Source: Purpureocillium takamizusanense (Eukaryota > Ascomycota > Sordariomycetes > Hypocreales > Ophiocordycipitaceae). Taken from it: DNA of 64,000 bases. The stretch is taken from assembly GCF_022605165.1 (NCBI RefSeq), contig NC_063073.1:930001-994000 (forward strand), given 5' to 3'. A program made the translations under genes and the position numbers. The notes beneath the pieces were generated by a model, which was given only the letters and a program-made list of their open reading frames with translations, was not told the DNA's origin and did not search any database. Shown one piece after another: positions 10,882 through 23,600 of the stretch. Position 1 is the stretch's first letter. The number at the start of each line of letters is the position of its first letter.

Positions 10882-13800
10882 AACATCCTGTTGGGGGGGG
10901 GGGCAAGCACTGGCAGGCCGTTGCCCGAACTCAAGGCGCTACGTAATGGGCAAAAGAGGGTGCACGCATGCGCGGCGAGCTGAAAAAGAGGGTCGAGGGG
11001 GACCGACCAGTGCGATTTTTGGTTGTTGGGAGGAAAATCAAGAATAAGGGTTTGCTTGCATGCATTCGGTCGGTGACTGATGTGGCCTGGCGTCTCAAGA
11101 AAGAAAAAAAAAGACGGAAGGCAAAAACGCACACTGCGTTGGCGTTGGCGTCGGCGACTGAGCGGGTCTGGGCTCTCCAGTTACTTGCCTGGAACGGCAG
11201 CCATGTCATTGCCGGCGCGCGACTGGCCATGTGACCACCTGCCACATCCGTCAGCTATTGCTACTACTTCAGGTACGTACCCAAGGTGCACCGCATGTTC
11301 GCAATATTGGTACGAAGTAACTAACGTACCAAGTACTTCCCATCTTGTTGGAGGACCTACCTTACCTCAGAACAAGATACAATGTACAGGACGCAGAGGT
11401 GAGGTAAGTACTAGGTAGGTAGTAAGCGGGCCATGGCGGCCCCAATACCGCTGTAGACGGGATGCTCCGTCTTATGCCCTCTTGCCTCGGCTAGTAGCAG
11501 AGCCAAACGCCTCGACCTTGCGCTCTTCCCAATTGCGGCTTGGTCTCACTGCGCACGAACTGCTCTACAGTAGATACTCGGTGCCTCAGCTATTATCGTC
11601 ATGGTGTCTGGTCTAACTGAGTCAAGATGGTAAACGCCCTGGGACATTTCTGGTTCCTCCCTTTGCTGTCGCCGGCCCGAGTGCGACTGCGGTACATGCA
11701 TCGAGGAGATTTACACGAAAGATGAACGAGAGAACTCGACCGGAACGGTCGGACAATGACCGGCGGGTTCTACACCGTCATGCTGTCGCTGCTACTGCGT
11801 TCGTTGCCTAACTAGTGAGTTAGTATCCAGGCATTGTCCGGGACTGGGTCGTCAGGCAAGGGTCAACGGGCAGCGGCAAGCCTGCGACGAGACTCGAAGG
11901 GATCAGATCGAACAACTCAGTTCGCGAAAAACGCCCATCGCTCTCGTACGTAGGCCCATTGGGGCCCCAATGGGATCGACTACATGTCCGCTCATTGCTA
12001 GTTGGCAATAGCCGACACCGCAGCCGTGACCTTGTGTCGTTGCAAGTGGAACCCATTGAGCTGCAACAGACTCGCCTCGCAGGGACACCGGTGCCACGCT
12101 GTTGCAGCTTCAGGTTCTCCCGATTGGGGGACGTGGTTCGTCTCGGCGTTTTTTTTACTGTCGAGACGTGCCGGAATTCCGAGGCGCGTCACGCGAGCAG
12201 TTGCAGCAATTGTAGTCGGACACCGTGGTTGACTTCAGCCAAAAAGCCGTTACCAGGCCAGCTGCTGACGAGGCCGACCACGAGCGGATCGCGGGCGATT
12301 TGGCCAATCGTGCCCGCCCGAGGAATCGACAGTTTCCAAGCCGGCTCCCTCAGTCGAATTTAGCCGTTCGTCTGCCGGCAAGCACACATACTACTACCTA
12401 GAGCCGACGCTGATACCAGCGCCGATGGTGATGCTGATGCTGATGCCAGCGGCTCTTGGTTCCTAGTACAGGGGTAGGTGCCATGGCTGCCGTACGCTTG
12501 GGCGGCGCGGCGCCATGGAGGCCTGCAGTAGCATGAGACGCACTACGATTCTTGCCTTGGCAGGGTTCCCGCAGCCACGCATCGTCGTCGACGCCGGGCC
12601 TAGGCCCTGCGAGATAACCATGGTCTCGATCGGCGGCGAACCCTTGCTGGTCCGAGGCGCCGCGACCGCTCTCGCAAAAGGGCCCCCGGCAGACACGACA
12701 ATGACACGGCCGTTGCATCGTCCGTGCGTGTCTTCGCCGACGCACCGCACCATAACGTACATCTGTACTGTACCCTCTTGAGTTGCGACACTGGCGCTCA
12801 CGATGCGCTGCATTGCGGATTGTCCGGGGAGAAAAAGACGGAACGTCGGCCGCGTCTCACGCCCTTCATTGCAATTCATTGGCCTGCAAGTGCGTGCCGG
12901 CCGGGCTGTCCCTTGGAGCTACCTTTGATGTCACGTCGGAGAGGCGGCAACAAAGCGGAAGTGACAAAAACTGCATTTCCTCCGCGTCCTCCGCCCGTTG
13001 TGCAACACGATACACACACTGCAGGCAACATCAAGGCATGGCCAACGGCTGTGCATCGAGGTTTGGTTCCTGCTGCGGGGCCGCCCCTCAGTTTCCGCTG
13101 ACCATGCCTTGCTGACCGGGTCGGCCTGCACGGGACTACGATTTGACAGACGGTTGACTATGAGCTGACGCCTTGACGCCTCCATTGTCCCGTTGCGTCG
13201 TATGAGAGCCTGCCTGCATCGATTCGCATGGCGATGCCCGAACTGGATGATACTGGGACCATGGCGGACAGATCGCCAGGATGCACTGCACCCGCCAGCA
13301 GCCGCGGGGGTGCACGCGTATTGAGTCCCGTACATCCGTGTGCATTCGCAGCAGGTTCTCCTGCATCGAGTCCGGGCCTATGGCTGTGAAGCTGGCGTTG
13401 AGGCAAGCCATGGCCAGCGGCCAACGATTCCACAAGGTCACTAAAACGGCGGGGCGAAATGAAGCGTTGTTGTCTGCGAGGCAGCGCCAACGACCCCTGG
13501 ACGGGAGCAGGTCTTGGCTGGGATCCGCAAGCCGTCGATAGCACTACCTTCGCATGTGCTAGTAACGTTAGTAGGTCCTCATGTGTTAGCTAGTCGGCAC
13601 CCGCAGCACTACTCGTACTTTGCCCAGGTTAGCGGCGCACCTGCTTCGACGAGGGGCTGCGATTGAACGATGTGCGAGATGCCAGTATGGAACGTACGTA
13701 ACACAACGGGTCCTGCCTGCACGCTGCTGCGTCTGGTTCTCGGGCTAGGAAAGGTGGGAGGCGGGCCTTGTGCAGTACCGGTGAACGCTCGAGAGAAGAA

Positions 13801-15767
13801 GTGGGGTACCTGGTGCTGTAGTGTGCTTCGTACGCGAAGCCGTTGATCGCTGTTGTTACTCCAAGTCGTTTGTTTGATGTCATGATACGTCGCCCTAAGT
13901 GCTGACTTCGCCCGCCCACGCTGGACAAGAGACGTCAGCGGGCACAAGAGCTCTTCACTTTGTCTGTACTTGTAGGTTAGCGACCAGGTCTTTACCCTAT
14001 CGTAATGGCTAGTAAACGGACCTTGGGTACCTTTGCAAGCGAAGGTACCTGCCTAGGTGCGTTCAACACCGACACTTCAGCGCCCCAAACTGGAGCCTCC
14101 GCATTCCCGAGGTGACGGAGTCCAGCAGGTGGCGGCTCGCAGTCAGGGTCCCCCCCATCCTCTCCGACGGCGGGTAGGCCAGAGAGGCTCGGGCCACAGC
14201 GTGGACTCGGCCGACGCTGAGCCTCGCGGGCCTCGTCTGTACGGCCGCGACAGACTCCAGAAGGAGACGACGTGACATTTGGGCCTGCTTCGCTTTGGCC
14301 TGGCAGGTCTGGAACGCGACGGAAGCTTGATAGAGAAGCTTCTTGGAGTGTGATGAGTGTGAGTGAGCTGGATGCGACGCTAGGAGGGGTCCTCCTGAAG
14401 GGTAAGGTGGGTAGTTCGTTCTTCAGATGTGTTTGTTCGTAGCTGTATGGATCCATGGATGGATGGCAGGGGTGGACACGATTTCTGGGACCTAGCCAGG
14501 CCGATTTGTTTGGGGTTGTCCTGGCGGGCAGGGGGGCAGGGGAAGGAGGGGGGGGGGGGCGGGGGAGGGCATGAAGGGCCTCCAGTCGTGCCTCCCCCCA
14601 GCTGCAGGTGCAAGCGTCCATGGAACTCAGGCAGCCTAGCATCCCAGGCCAGCAAGACATGCTCTGGCCTCCACTGCACCGGGCCCCTCAACTGGCTGCG
14701 CATGCATCTGACGATGGGTCGAATGGCGTGCACTCCACCGCAGTGGCGTCTTGCAGTGGCCCCCCCCGCGACTGGCTGGTCAAGCACTGGCCGGCCACTG
14801 ACTGGCTGGGCGGCCCAAAGCGCCACAACCTTGTCCGTATTCGATGGATGGATGTTGCCTTTATCTCGCCCTCCTGCGGGCTCGACCTGTTGCAATCGCC
14901 CAGGCCATGCTCGCAACCCAGACCAGCAGGGAAGGGAAGAAAAAGGTTGTCTGGACGTTTAATACTGCCGTGCGCCCCGATCTTGGGGTGGCCTGGCCCC
15001 CGACCCTTCCATTCCGTTTTCCATTCATTCCTTTCATGTGAGCTACGACCTCGTGCTGTGCCTTTGCCCAACCAGTCTTGCTTGCCTCTCTGCCTCTGCC
15101 ACCGGCAAAAGCAAACCAAAGCAATTGCCCGTCCCCGTCCACCACAAACGCACTGTACTTCTGGACGCTCCACTGCGCCGACCAGCCGCGAGCCGATCTC
15201 GCCCCCCCTCCCACCTCAAGCCAAGCAGAAAGAACGACGACGAAACGTCTGCGCTTCCTTTGGCTTCCCCTCGGCACCGTGACCCTTCCTCGGCTGCATC
15301 AGTAGGGCTTGCTCGCACCACACCCGCCACCACTCACAAGGCCCAGGCCGTTGCCCCGAGGGTGAGGTGACACTGTCCCTTGGTGCTGCTGCTGTGCCTG
15401 CTGCTGTGCCGCTTCGACTACCGCTATTTTTCTGCTGCTGCACGTCTCCGCCCCCCAGCCAGGCCGCGCATCATCGGCCCGCCAAGACGCAATCTTGCAG
15501 CAAAACCCCCGCAGCGACCGGCCGCCTGGTAGGGAGGGAACCAGTCAGCCATCCATCCAATTCAGCCTGCAGCCGATACGTCATTACAATCGAACCACCA
15601 CAGGCTCCTTGCTCTCTGGCATCGCGACAACTGCTGCCGAGCGGTGCTTCCGTCGAGTTGTTCCTCGCGAACTCGGCCCTGGAACGCTTCTCCACTGGAT
15701 ACGCGCTGCGGCATACCAGACCATGCAGCAATCGACCAGTCTGCCTTACAATTGACAACGTACGAGT

Positions 15768-17385
15768 ATGAAATACGGCCAGCAATTGCAACAGGAATCG
15801 GTTCCAGAATGGAGCTTGCGTATGTGCCTCCCCCCCGCGGTCCCCCGTTGTCTTGTGTGTTGCCGTGGGTTTGCCGTGCGACGTTGTTCGTGGCGGCGGC
15901 GCTCCAACGGGCGACCGACACCAAACCAAAAGTAAAGCAAAGCAAAAACGCTCGCTAACGTCGTGCCTAAATCTACAGACAACCTCGACTACAACTCTCT
16001 CAAGCATGAGATCAAGGTCCACACGACGCGCGACCAGGCCTCGGCCATGGCTATCCCCGGCCACCAGGACCCCGCGCTGCGCAAGTTCGAGGACGAGCTC
16101 TTCGACGAGCTCGGCATGCAGCACGATCGCGTCGACATGTTTGTCATGAGCAAGGCCGACGAGATTTCGAGGCGGCTGGGTACGTCAATGGCCATCAACT
16201 CCCCAAATAGAACCCCATGGCTGACGCTACAGGTACAGAACACCTCAATGCTAGCATCCAGCGTTGCATCGCAAAGCACTCCGCCGCCGCCCACGACCAG
16301 TCCTTCTCGCTCAAGCGCCAGCGACGGTTTGCCAAGTACGAGAGAGAGCTGATGCGGTGCGGCGACGACATCCACGCACTGTCGCGGTTCGCCAACGCCC
16401 AGATTGTTGCCTTTCGGAAAATTCTCAAAAAATACAGGGTACGTGACGAGGCCAACGCTTGGTGGGCCATGGTGCTGACGACGTCAAGAAATGGACAGGT
16501 TCCACCACCCTGACTTCGCGCTTTAATGACACCGTCTTGGGGAATCCTAAAAGCTTCACTAGACGCGACTTCACATCCCTTCACACGCGCTATGACGAGA
16601 TCCTCTCGGAGCTGCGATCCGCGGCGCCGACCCTTAGCGACCCTGGCTCGCCGTCGTCGGATGAGCAGCCGCTGCCCGAGCCCACGAGACCCAGAACGAC
16701 TCGAGTCAACTTCGACGCCCTGCCTCCCTCTCGGACGAGCTCTCAGGTCAAGTACTGGAACGAGTACGACGACGGGAGTGACGCTGGGGGCGCCGAAGAC
16801 GGCTATGCCATATACATCAATCCCGAAGAGGATACGGGCTTCCCGGGCATGGCTTACGTGCAGGCTATCATATCAATGCCCTACGAAAAAGCGAAGCAGT
16901 GGTTCGGGCACAGGCATGGCGGGGAGAGGCAGTCACTTCTCTCGGCCGAGAGCACCAGCCAGAGCTACTCTTCGACGGCAGTCGACTCGGAAGAGGAGGG
17001 CTACGCCAGCTCAGACGGTTTCCCTTACCAGGGGTACGCGACGCATTATGCCCTGCCCAGCATCAGCGAACAAAAGGCCGTCAGGTACAGGGAAAGGGCC
17101 CTGCTGTGGGGCACGGTAGGCTGCTTCATCGCGTCCTTTGTCCTGCTAGGCATCGCAGGCATTCTCATCTCGACGGGCAAGCGGAAGCTCCGAGTCGAGG
17201 TGGACGCCGGCGTCACGGTGGGCGTCATGGTCAGCCTGTTCTGCGCCTGCACCGGTCTCGGCATGACGCTCTACCGCCAGGACCGGCTCACGCTGGTGCA
17301 CCGGCTGGCGGTGTGGAGCGGTTTCGTGGTCTCGTGCCTGCTCAATGGCATGCTTCTGGTATTGGTGCTGGGCAACACGCCCTGA
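15768..17385 (+). CDS. SPX-domain protein with VTC1-like (DUF202) membrane domain
   Basis: Four exons: 15768-15819, 15979-16179, 16233-16438, 16489-17385 (introns 159, 53 and 50 nt; all GT-AG), giving 451 residues. The first exon supplies the SPX start MKYGQQLQQESVPEWSL. It joins in phase to HNLDYNSLKHEIKVHTT, so the SPX domain covers about residues 1-155, including the KILKKYR-KWTG end. SPX domains sense inositol pyrophosphates and phosphate status. Residues about 160-355 are acidic and Ser/Pro-rich. Three membrane spans follow at about 358-382, 391-414 and 425-447, in the arrangement of Vtc1/DUF202. The catalytic polyphosphate-polymerase tunnel domain of Vtc4, which would sit between SPX and membrane domain, is absent. 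A regulatory or accessory subunit of a vacuolar VTC-type complex is a reasonable inference. Confidence 0.88.
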
Positions 17386-19119
17386 AGGTTGGACATGTTT
17401 GTACGCGTCGGATATGCTCATGACTTAGCGACGGTGGGCTGCTTTTTTGTTACGCTCGTTTCACGATCGTTTTTGGGGTCGGCTATTTGCTGTTGGGATA
17501 TGCGCGTGGATGGCGTAGGACGTGAATAATGATGCGGACAATGACGGCTTCACGGACGAATGGGGAGGGGAGAGGGCGGTTGGCGGTTGGATACGGAAGC
17601 ATGAAGTAGACTGGTAAAGGAAGACCTCGCGGTACATGGGCATTTGGGCGGCGCCAACCACTGGCCCAGACTGTAGATTGTAGCAGATATACCTTTTTCG
17701 TAGAAGGTTGTGGATACTGGACTCTTGTCGCTTCAACGTTTCCATGTGTTTGTGAATGCAGTTGATACTATGATTGAGATTCGAGCTGCAATACTTCCGT
17801 TTCTGCCGCCGTACATGTACGTGTCTGGGCCATAAAGACTACTGCCGTTAACAGAAAAGTATGTACCAAGTATAAGCCGAAATATTTATACATGTGTACG
17901 GCAAGAAGCGTCCATCCCCCATACAAGACTACATGTGAATCAGCGTAGGTTACTGTACACCCGAAGCTCTTGAGGTGAGCAGCCCGAGATGCCCTCTTGA
18001 TAGTTAGTCCGTTCTCCCGGCTGCCGGTTGACTTTGGGTACGAGTTCCATCGTCCCTAGTCCCACTGGCCGCTCCAAAGTCGACTTTGCATCTACCTACT
18101 ACTATCAACAGCTTTGATGCTTCCTGTCGAATGGGTGGCGTCACTGTTCCTGCATCTGGCTCTTTGAGATGACCATCGGTCATGACGAACGACATGGGTT
18201 GTCCACGGAGGGCGAGATCGTCTGTCTGCCTCGGACTCTTCTCTTCGTACTGAAACGAGGGGGTGGTGTGAGTTACCAAGCGACTCTACTGCAATCCGGT
18301 ATGTCGTCAACTTGCCCCATCATACCCTTCAAACTTATATCATGTTCTGACCTTTCGTGCGCAGCAAAAAGTCATTAGCAGCAACGCGCCGGCATCGTGG
18401 CGTAGCGGTGGTTTGGCCCTCGCACGCCATCGCTGACTCTCACCGTATTGTTAGTCACACTCGTTTAGCTCTTCTACGTACTGCCTACCACCTTAGCGCC
18501 GCCGCATTGTTTCCAACTGTAGTCCCCCCCTGGCTAAATGAGATCCATACTCCGGCGCCGATGGCGGGCTGGCTGGCTGGCGTCCGCTGGTAGGTGGTTG
18601 CAGTAGCAGTAGTAGTACTACCTAGTAGTAGTCGTTAGTTAGCCCACGGGTGGTTGGGTGGGGTGAGATTTGGACTAAATGGGTAGACCGAAAAAGGCCG
18701 GCGATGAGTCGTCCTCACGACTGGCTTTTGGAGTCCCTCTGTGTGCAAGTGCAGTGAGAGTGTGCGTCAGAGCCCGATTTCTCTTCCGAGGGGGGGCTCA
18801 CATGCTTCGTGCTTATCGTCCACTCCAAGTGGAACGAACAACCTCGCCTGAGTGAATCAGTCGGTCAATTGGTCTTTTAAATCCTCCAAGCCAAAAAAAA
18901 AAAGGCAGATTGCTTCCCTCTTTGAATTAGAAGCCATAAAACGTCTTGGCTGAATGTCCCGTCGTCTACCGTACCCGGTCCCGTCGCAGAGTTGCATCTT
19001 GGCCCCGTCCCAACACCACAACACCCACACACAGCCTCTCTCGCCGCAAGATCGCGATATTCCTTGAGACTAACACCTGGCAATCATCGTCGAGCACCAC
19101 ATCACACTGCCTTCCAACC
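17386..19119. other. Intergenic tract between SPX and GNAT genes
   Basis: No supportable gene. It holds the SPX 3' flank, a TAGTAGTACTAC-type palindromic patch at about 18605-18630 (perfect 10-base palindrome GTAGTACTAC at 18612-18621), and an A-run near 18893-18904. The final 150 bases are rich in CCACA/CAACA and are probably the GNAT gene leader. Confidence 0.55.
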
Positions 19120-20015
19120 ATGATAACAACAACAGCACCACCGCTGACAACGCCGCACCGCACAGCCGCCGCCGCTCCCGTCGCCTGCCCGGCCGGCTAC
19201 CACCTCCGCCCGGGCCTCAGCTCCGACGTCGATGCCGTCACGGCCCTCTACCGTGCCTCCTTCGGCCGCGACTCTCTCCTCGACGTCCTCTTCCCCACCC
19301 GCGACGCCCACCCCGGCGACTTCCACGCCCACATCTACCGCCACTTCCAGGCCCGCTGGTGGACGCCCGGCTGGTACCTGACCGTCCTCGTCGACGATGC
19401 CCTCGCCGTCCCTGTTGGCTTCACCTGGTGGCGTCGGCCCGTCGACCAGCTCTCATTTGCCGAGCGCTGGCTGTCTCCCTGTGTGTTTCCTCCTCTTCTT
19501 CATTGCCCCTCTCCGCACTCTTGTCACAGCCCCCCTCCCCCGGACGTGTGTGCGTGCTTGTATGTATATATATATATATATATGGGGGCCGGGGCTAACA
19601 CATGGCGCTCGCAAACGTTAAAACATCAACAGACGCCTGGTTCGCCCCCCTCATGCGGCTCTACGTGCGCCTCAAGAACCTCCTTTCCCCCACGCACATC
19701 CCTGCCGACTCGACCGCTGTCTTCACTCGCGTCTATGGCGCCATCGAGCCGCGGCTCCTCTGTTCCCCGCGCCGCCGCGCCGCCTGGTATCTCTCCACCA
19801 TCGCCACCCTCCCATCCCTCCAGGGCCGCGGGCTCGGCGGCGTCCTCCTGCGCCACGGCCTGCGCGACGTTGACGACCGCGGCCTCGCCTGCTTCCTCGT
19901 CGGCGTCAGCGGCGTCGAACCTTTTTACCAGAAGTACGGCTTCGAGGAGGTAGAGAGGGCAAACATCGGCGAGCTCGCCCGCTGGGACGGCGGTGCTATC
20001 ATGTTCAGGGAGTGA
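19120..20015 (+). CDS. GNAT family N-acetyltransferase
   Basis: Two exons, 19120-19480 and 19633-20015, are joined over a 152-nt intron in phase 1 (WLSP-Y-AWFAPL), giving 247 residues. The N-terminal strand-helix part begins GYHLRPGLSSDVDAVTALYR, typical of the GNAT N-arm. The acetyl-CoA-binding motif A is visible as YLSTIATLPSLQGRGLGGVLL, with QGRGLGG at about residues 184-190. The usual C-terminal FYQKYGFEEV motif lies at about 218-227. The family transfers acetyl from acetyl-CoA to an amine; the substrate cannot be read from the sequence. The intron contains a (TA)n tract. The start was chosen at the first ATG before the GNAT fold; the frame stays open upstream in apparent leader. Confidence 0.87.
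19563..19583. repeat. (TA)n microsatellite inside the GNAT intron
   Basis: About ten TA dinucleotides lie between the donor at 19481 and the acceptor at 19632. Length variation here would change intron size but not the protein. Confidence 0.85.
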
Positions 20016-20681
20016 ACAGCAGTGAAGCCTGCTTTGTTTGCTGGCTAGCGCGTCCGCAAGGACCTTCAGGCCGGATATTCCTTATTATAGCCATTTTCTA
20101 GTATTCAGATAGATCATGCTCACTCATCAAAGACAGCTTTGGGGAGGAAGAAATGAAAGAAAGGGTTCACTTGCGAAAAGTCGTCTTGGTTCGTTCTACT
20201 GTACATGCCAGCAGCAAAAGCTCATAAGCCGCCGTGTCCAGGCCTGTTCCACCTCCAGTCCGTTTTCTTTATCGTCAAAGCCCGGGCCGTCCCAGCTCGA
20301 CATTGCTCGTCAACCAGTCGTCGCGTGTCCTAGTTCCTAGACATCTCAGCCCATTGTGGCATTCTTCCCCGACTTCCAGAATATTAACGCCCCCTTTCGC
20401 ACATGTACGACTCCTGCCCCCACATGTGACCTGCAAAGAAAAGAATGTTTCAACAAGTCAGAGCGCGTCGCCTGCTCAGGCATCATCTGTCATCCATGAG
20501 CGCAGAAGCTCTTCTCGCTGCAGGTTCGTCAAGTCCGCCTGACGGCGGCAAATATTAGTATACACTGAGGTGGCATCGAGGCAGATTCCTCCGAGCATTC
20601 GGATCACGCCATATCCCGTCTGCGCGTATTCGCGGCGTCGGGTGTATCGGCCTCCGTATCTCGTCCCCTGACTACAGTTCC
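20016..20681. other. Intergenic tract, convergent 3' flanks
   Basis: This is the 3' flank of the GNAT gene (+) and of the large regulator (-). I see nothing else that can be supported. Confidence 0.5.
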
Positions 20682-23600
20682 TTACACATCATCAGGACGT
20701 GTGCGGCCTTCGCCGGCTGCGGCCGCTTGGTTAACCGAGCCGTATGCGGCGGCGGCGCGCGGACTGGTAGTCTGCATGTGAGTCGCTTGGCTGTGACCCG
20801 GTGACTGCTGCACCACCTGCTGTCGAGGAGCAAATGCCTGGCCGTATTCATGGGGCCAGGGCCGATTGGGGCTGTAGCTCGGGGCTGCCCAACGGTCTCT
20901 TGCAGTAAAACTCTGGGGGCTGCGAGAGCTGATACTATACATCGCCTCAGGCATCTCCCTGCGGACGAAGCCTGCTTGGTCACCCGTTCCGGAACTAGAG
21001 GGGCGGGTGGGCGTTGGCGCATTGCGGCTGGCGACACTGTATGCGCTCGCCGACCGATGATGAGATGGCCGGGCAGACACGTGGCTATTGAGTCCCACCG
21101 CATGAGCTCGGCCTGTCGGACCCGATTGCTGTAGCCCGGCGGCGCTTGAGACGCGAGAGCTGATCGACGGAAGGGCTGGCTGAGAGTCCATGCCGACGTG
21201 GCTGGGAGCGTATCTAGCGCTCTCTGAACCATAAGCAGCGGCGGTGCTGCGGTGGAAGACATCGCCCATCGTGTGATGTTGGCTGTGGTGTTCGAAAGGC
21301 GATTGTGCGAGCTGGTCGTAGTCTCTAGGGGTTTGGGCATGGCTATACTCTATGGGGTTCATCTTAGGGACCACATGCGGAGCACGAGGCGGAAACATGG
21401 CCCTTCCATATCCGTCTTCGTAGACCGGAACCATATACCCATGGGTAGGCTGGGAGTGACGAGGATCCGACGAGTCTTGTGCGCCGTAGTATGGCAAGCG
21501 GCCGCTAGTCTTAGCAATGCGCGCCCGTTTGCCAGAGTGGACAAGCAGATCGCCTATCTCCTCACCCTCGTCATGCTCGTCCGAGAGGACGTCGCCACTG
21601 GCCGGATCATGTCTGAATGGGCCGGGTAAGTCGAGTGCTTTTCTCTTGGGCGTTTTCGAACCGCTGTCCTGACGTCGTGCTCTGACGGGCTTTGACGTGC
21701 CGTTCTCGCCATCGACGATGTCAGGCAGGAATTCAATCTCCGGTACCGTACTCAGGCTGCCCCTTGCAATCTCTTGGTGCAGGCGCTCGGCAATATCGAG
21801 CATCTTCTCCGTAGTGTAGCCGTCGCCGAGCAGTTGGATGATCCATTCCGGGACGGCACTGCCTCCCTGGCTGGCCATGTTGTCCTCATCACCTTCGTCG
21901 ACCGCACCCTTACCGTTCTCAAGGCGATTCTGCTCGCGTTTTCGCAGAGATAAAGTCCACCGCTTGATGCATGGTCCGCCCCCTTTGGCCTTGTTTGCTT
22001 CGCTCCATCGCTGGAGCCGCACGATCTGCACCTTGACGAGCTCCATCTGGTTACTCGGGTACGTCCGTGCGTTTCGATAACGGATTCTCTGATAGTGCTT
22101 GCGGCAGTAGTACACCCAGACGTCCTTGGGGATCTTTAGTGTGCATGATTTGTTGCGGCCGAACAGGTGCGAGATGGCCTTGCGCAGCTGTGAGCCGGTG
22201 TCGCAGTTGGCGACAAACATGCAACGAGGTTCTTCCGGAGTGTCCGTTGAGAAATCGATGTCGTCGTCCACAAGAGAAATTGAGCGAGGGACAGAGGTGA
22301 GTACGCCTGCCGCACTGTTGAGTGGCGAGCTAGGCACGGTCCGGGATGGACCTTGACATCCCAACCTCTCCGGCTCAGCACGAGCCGAAGCTGCTCGGTG
22401 TGCCTCGTCAGGCCGGCCGAGAGCAGTCTGAGAGATCGGTGTGGGCTCTCCCCGTGGCACGGGCGAGCTGGTGGCAGACATAGCTGTGGTCTGATGTGGC
22501 GGCGGCAGCAGCCCTGAATATGCTGGCGTGGAAGTGTGCGTCAGCACCAACGATGCAGGTGCCGCGGCGAAGTCGGGAGCAGAAGTTGCTCTCTTGTGAA
22601 GTCTCGCGGTGGAAAATAGATGTGCGGTACGGCTGAAGGGTTGACTGAATAGAAAGGTCCTGGTCAGCTCTTGATCTAGTTGACGATATCGCGCAATGGC
22701 ACAGAGAAACGGCGACAAGCCGTGGTGATATGATTGACGGATCTGATCAACAATGAAAGGAAATCGTTGCTCAGTAGAGAGGGAAAGGGAACGATCGGGA
22801 AACGGGCCAGTACTGGAGACAGGATCCCTAGGCCAAATCGACTCGGCCGGAGTAGATAAGTAGGTGCTTTCTAGGAATGAACCATGGTGATGCGGCATCC
22901 AGTTGAAGAATATCACGCCAGACCCAGTAAGCACAGCGCTCACCGATCATTGCTGACTGGAGGAATGTCGCCATTCATCCGAAGCTCGACATTCGCCCTG
23001 AATGGACGCATGGCTGCCTTGAATCACGCGAGCATCGACTGCCTCCCAGTTCGGTTATTGCATGTGCCTGCCCTTGTCTGTCGTCTCAATGCCGACAAAG
23101 ATGGCAACGAGATTGGAGCAGAGCTAGCCAGCCTTTGGAGCCAGTAGCATCCCAGTAACAACGCATAGATAGGAGGCAACAGTGTAGACAATGCTAGGGA
23201 AAAGACTTCTCGCATTCCTGGTTTGCGTCCGATCCCACAGAGCAATGACGAACAATAGTGACAGATGCGACAGAGAAAATGAGCACACGTACCAAGGACT
23301 CTCAATGCTCTGGTGGCTCCGGGATGGCGTTTTCATCAGCAAGACTGCGTCAGTCGGGCTCGCTGGCCTCTCCAGCTCGTCGCTCTCGGGATGCCCCGGC
23401 AGTCTATGCCGGGCATTGCCCGAGAAGGAACTGTGGCTAGGAAGCCGCTTTGGCGGGTGTGCCACTGCTTCGCACTCGCCACCTTTCGACTCAAGGATGG
23501 GCCGATCCGCGAGCGATGATCCAAAGCTTGGGGGCCCGCCCACTGTCGTCACGGACGAGATCCGGGAATGTGACCTGGACTGCCACGAGCTGTAAGATGA

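Larger units (their letters stand above)
9239..15767. other. 6.5-kb gene-free tract
   Basis: I see no supportable gene. ORFs are short and overlap on all frames without domain-like content. Recognisable items are a hairpin at 9522-9541, two CATGG-type arrays (10353-10377 and 10856-10881), G-runs (10508-10520, 10893-10903, 14548-14559), GGAC-type simple sequence near 10128-10160, exact TACTTCGTA words at 10836 and (inverted) 11311, and GTACCTA clusters at 11262-11426 and 14025-14056. The last kilobase is pyrimidine-rich on the + strand and is probably promoter and leader of the SPX gene. Confidence 0.55.

Noticed and set aside
22482..22943. Treating the ORF start at 22943 as the N-terminus of the regulator
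   Set aside because: That start is not an ATG, and the segment upstream of 22645 behaves as intron; the conserved N-terminus lies at 24302 in other exons.
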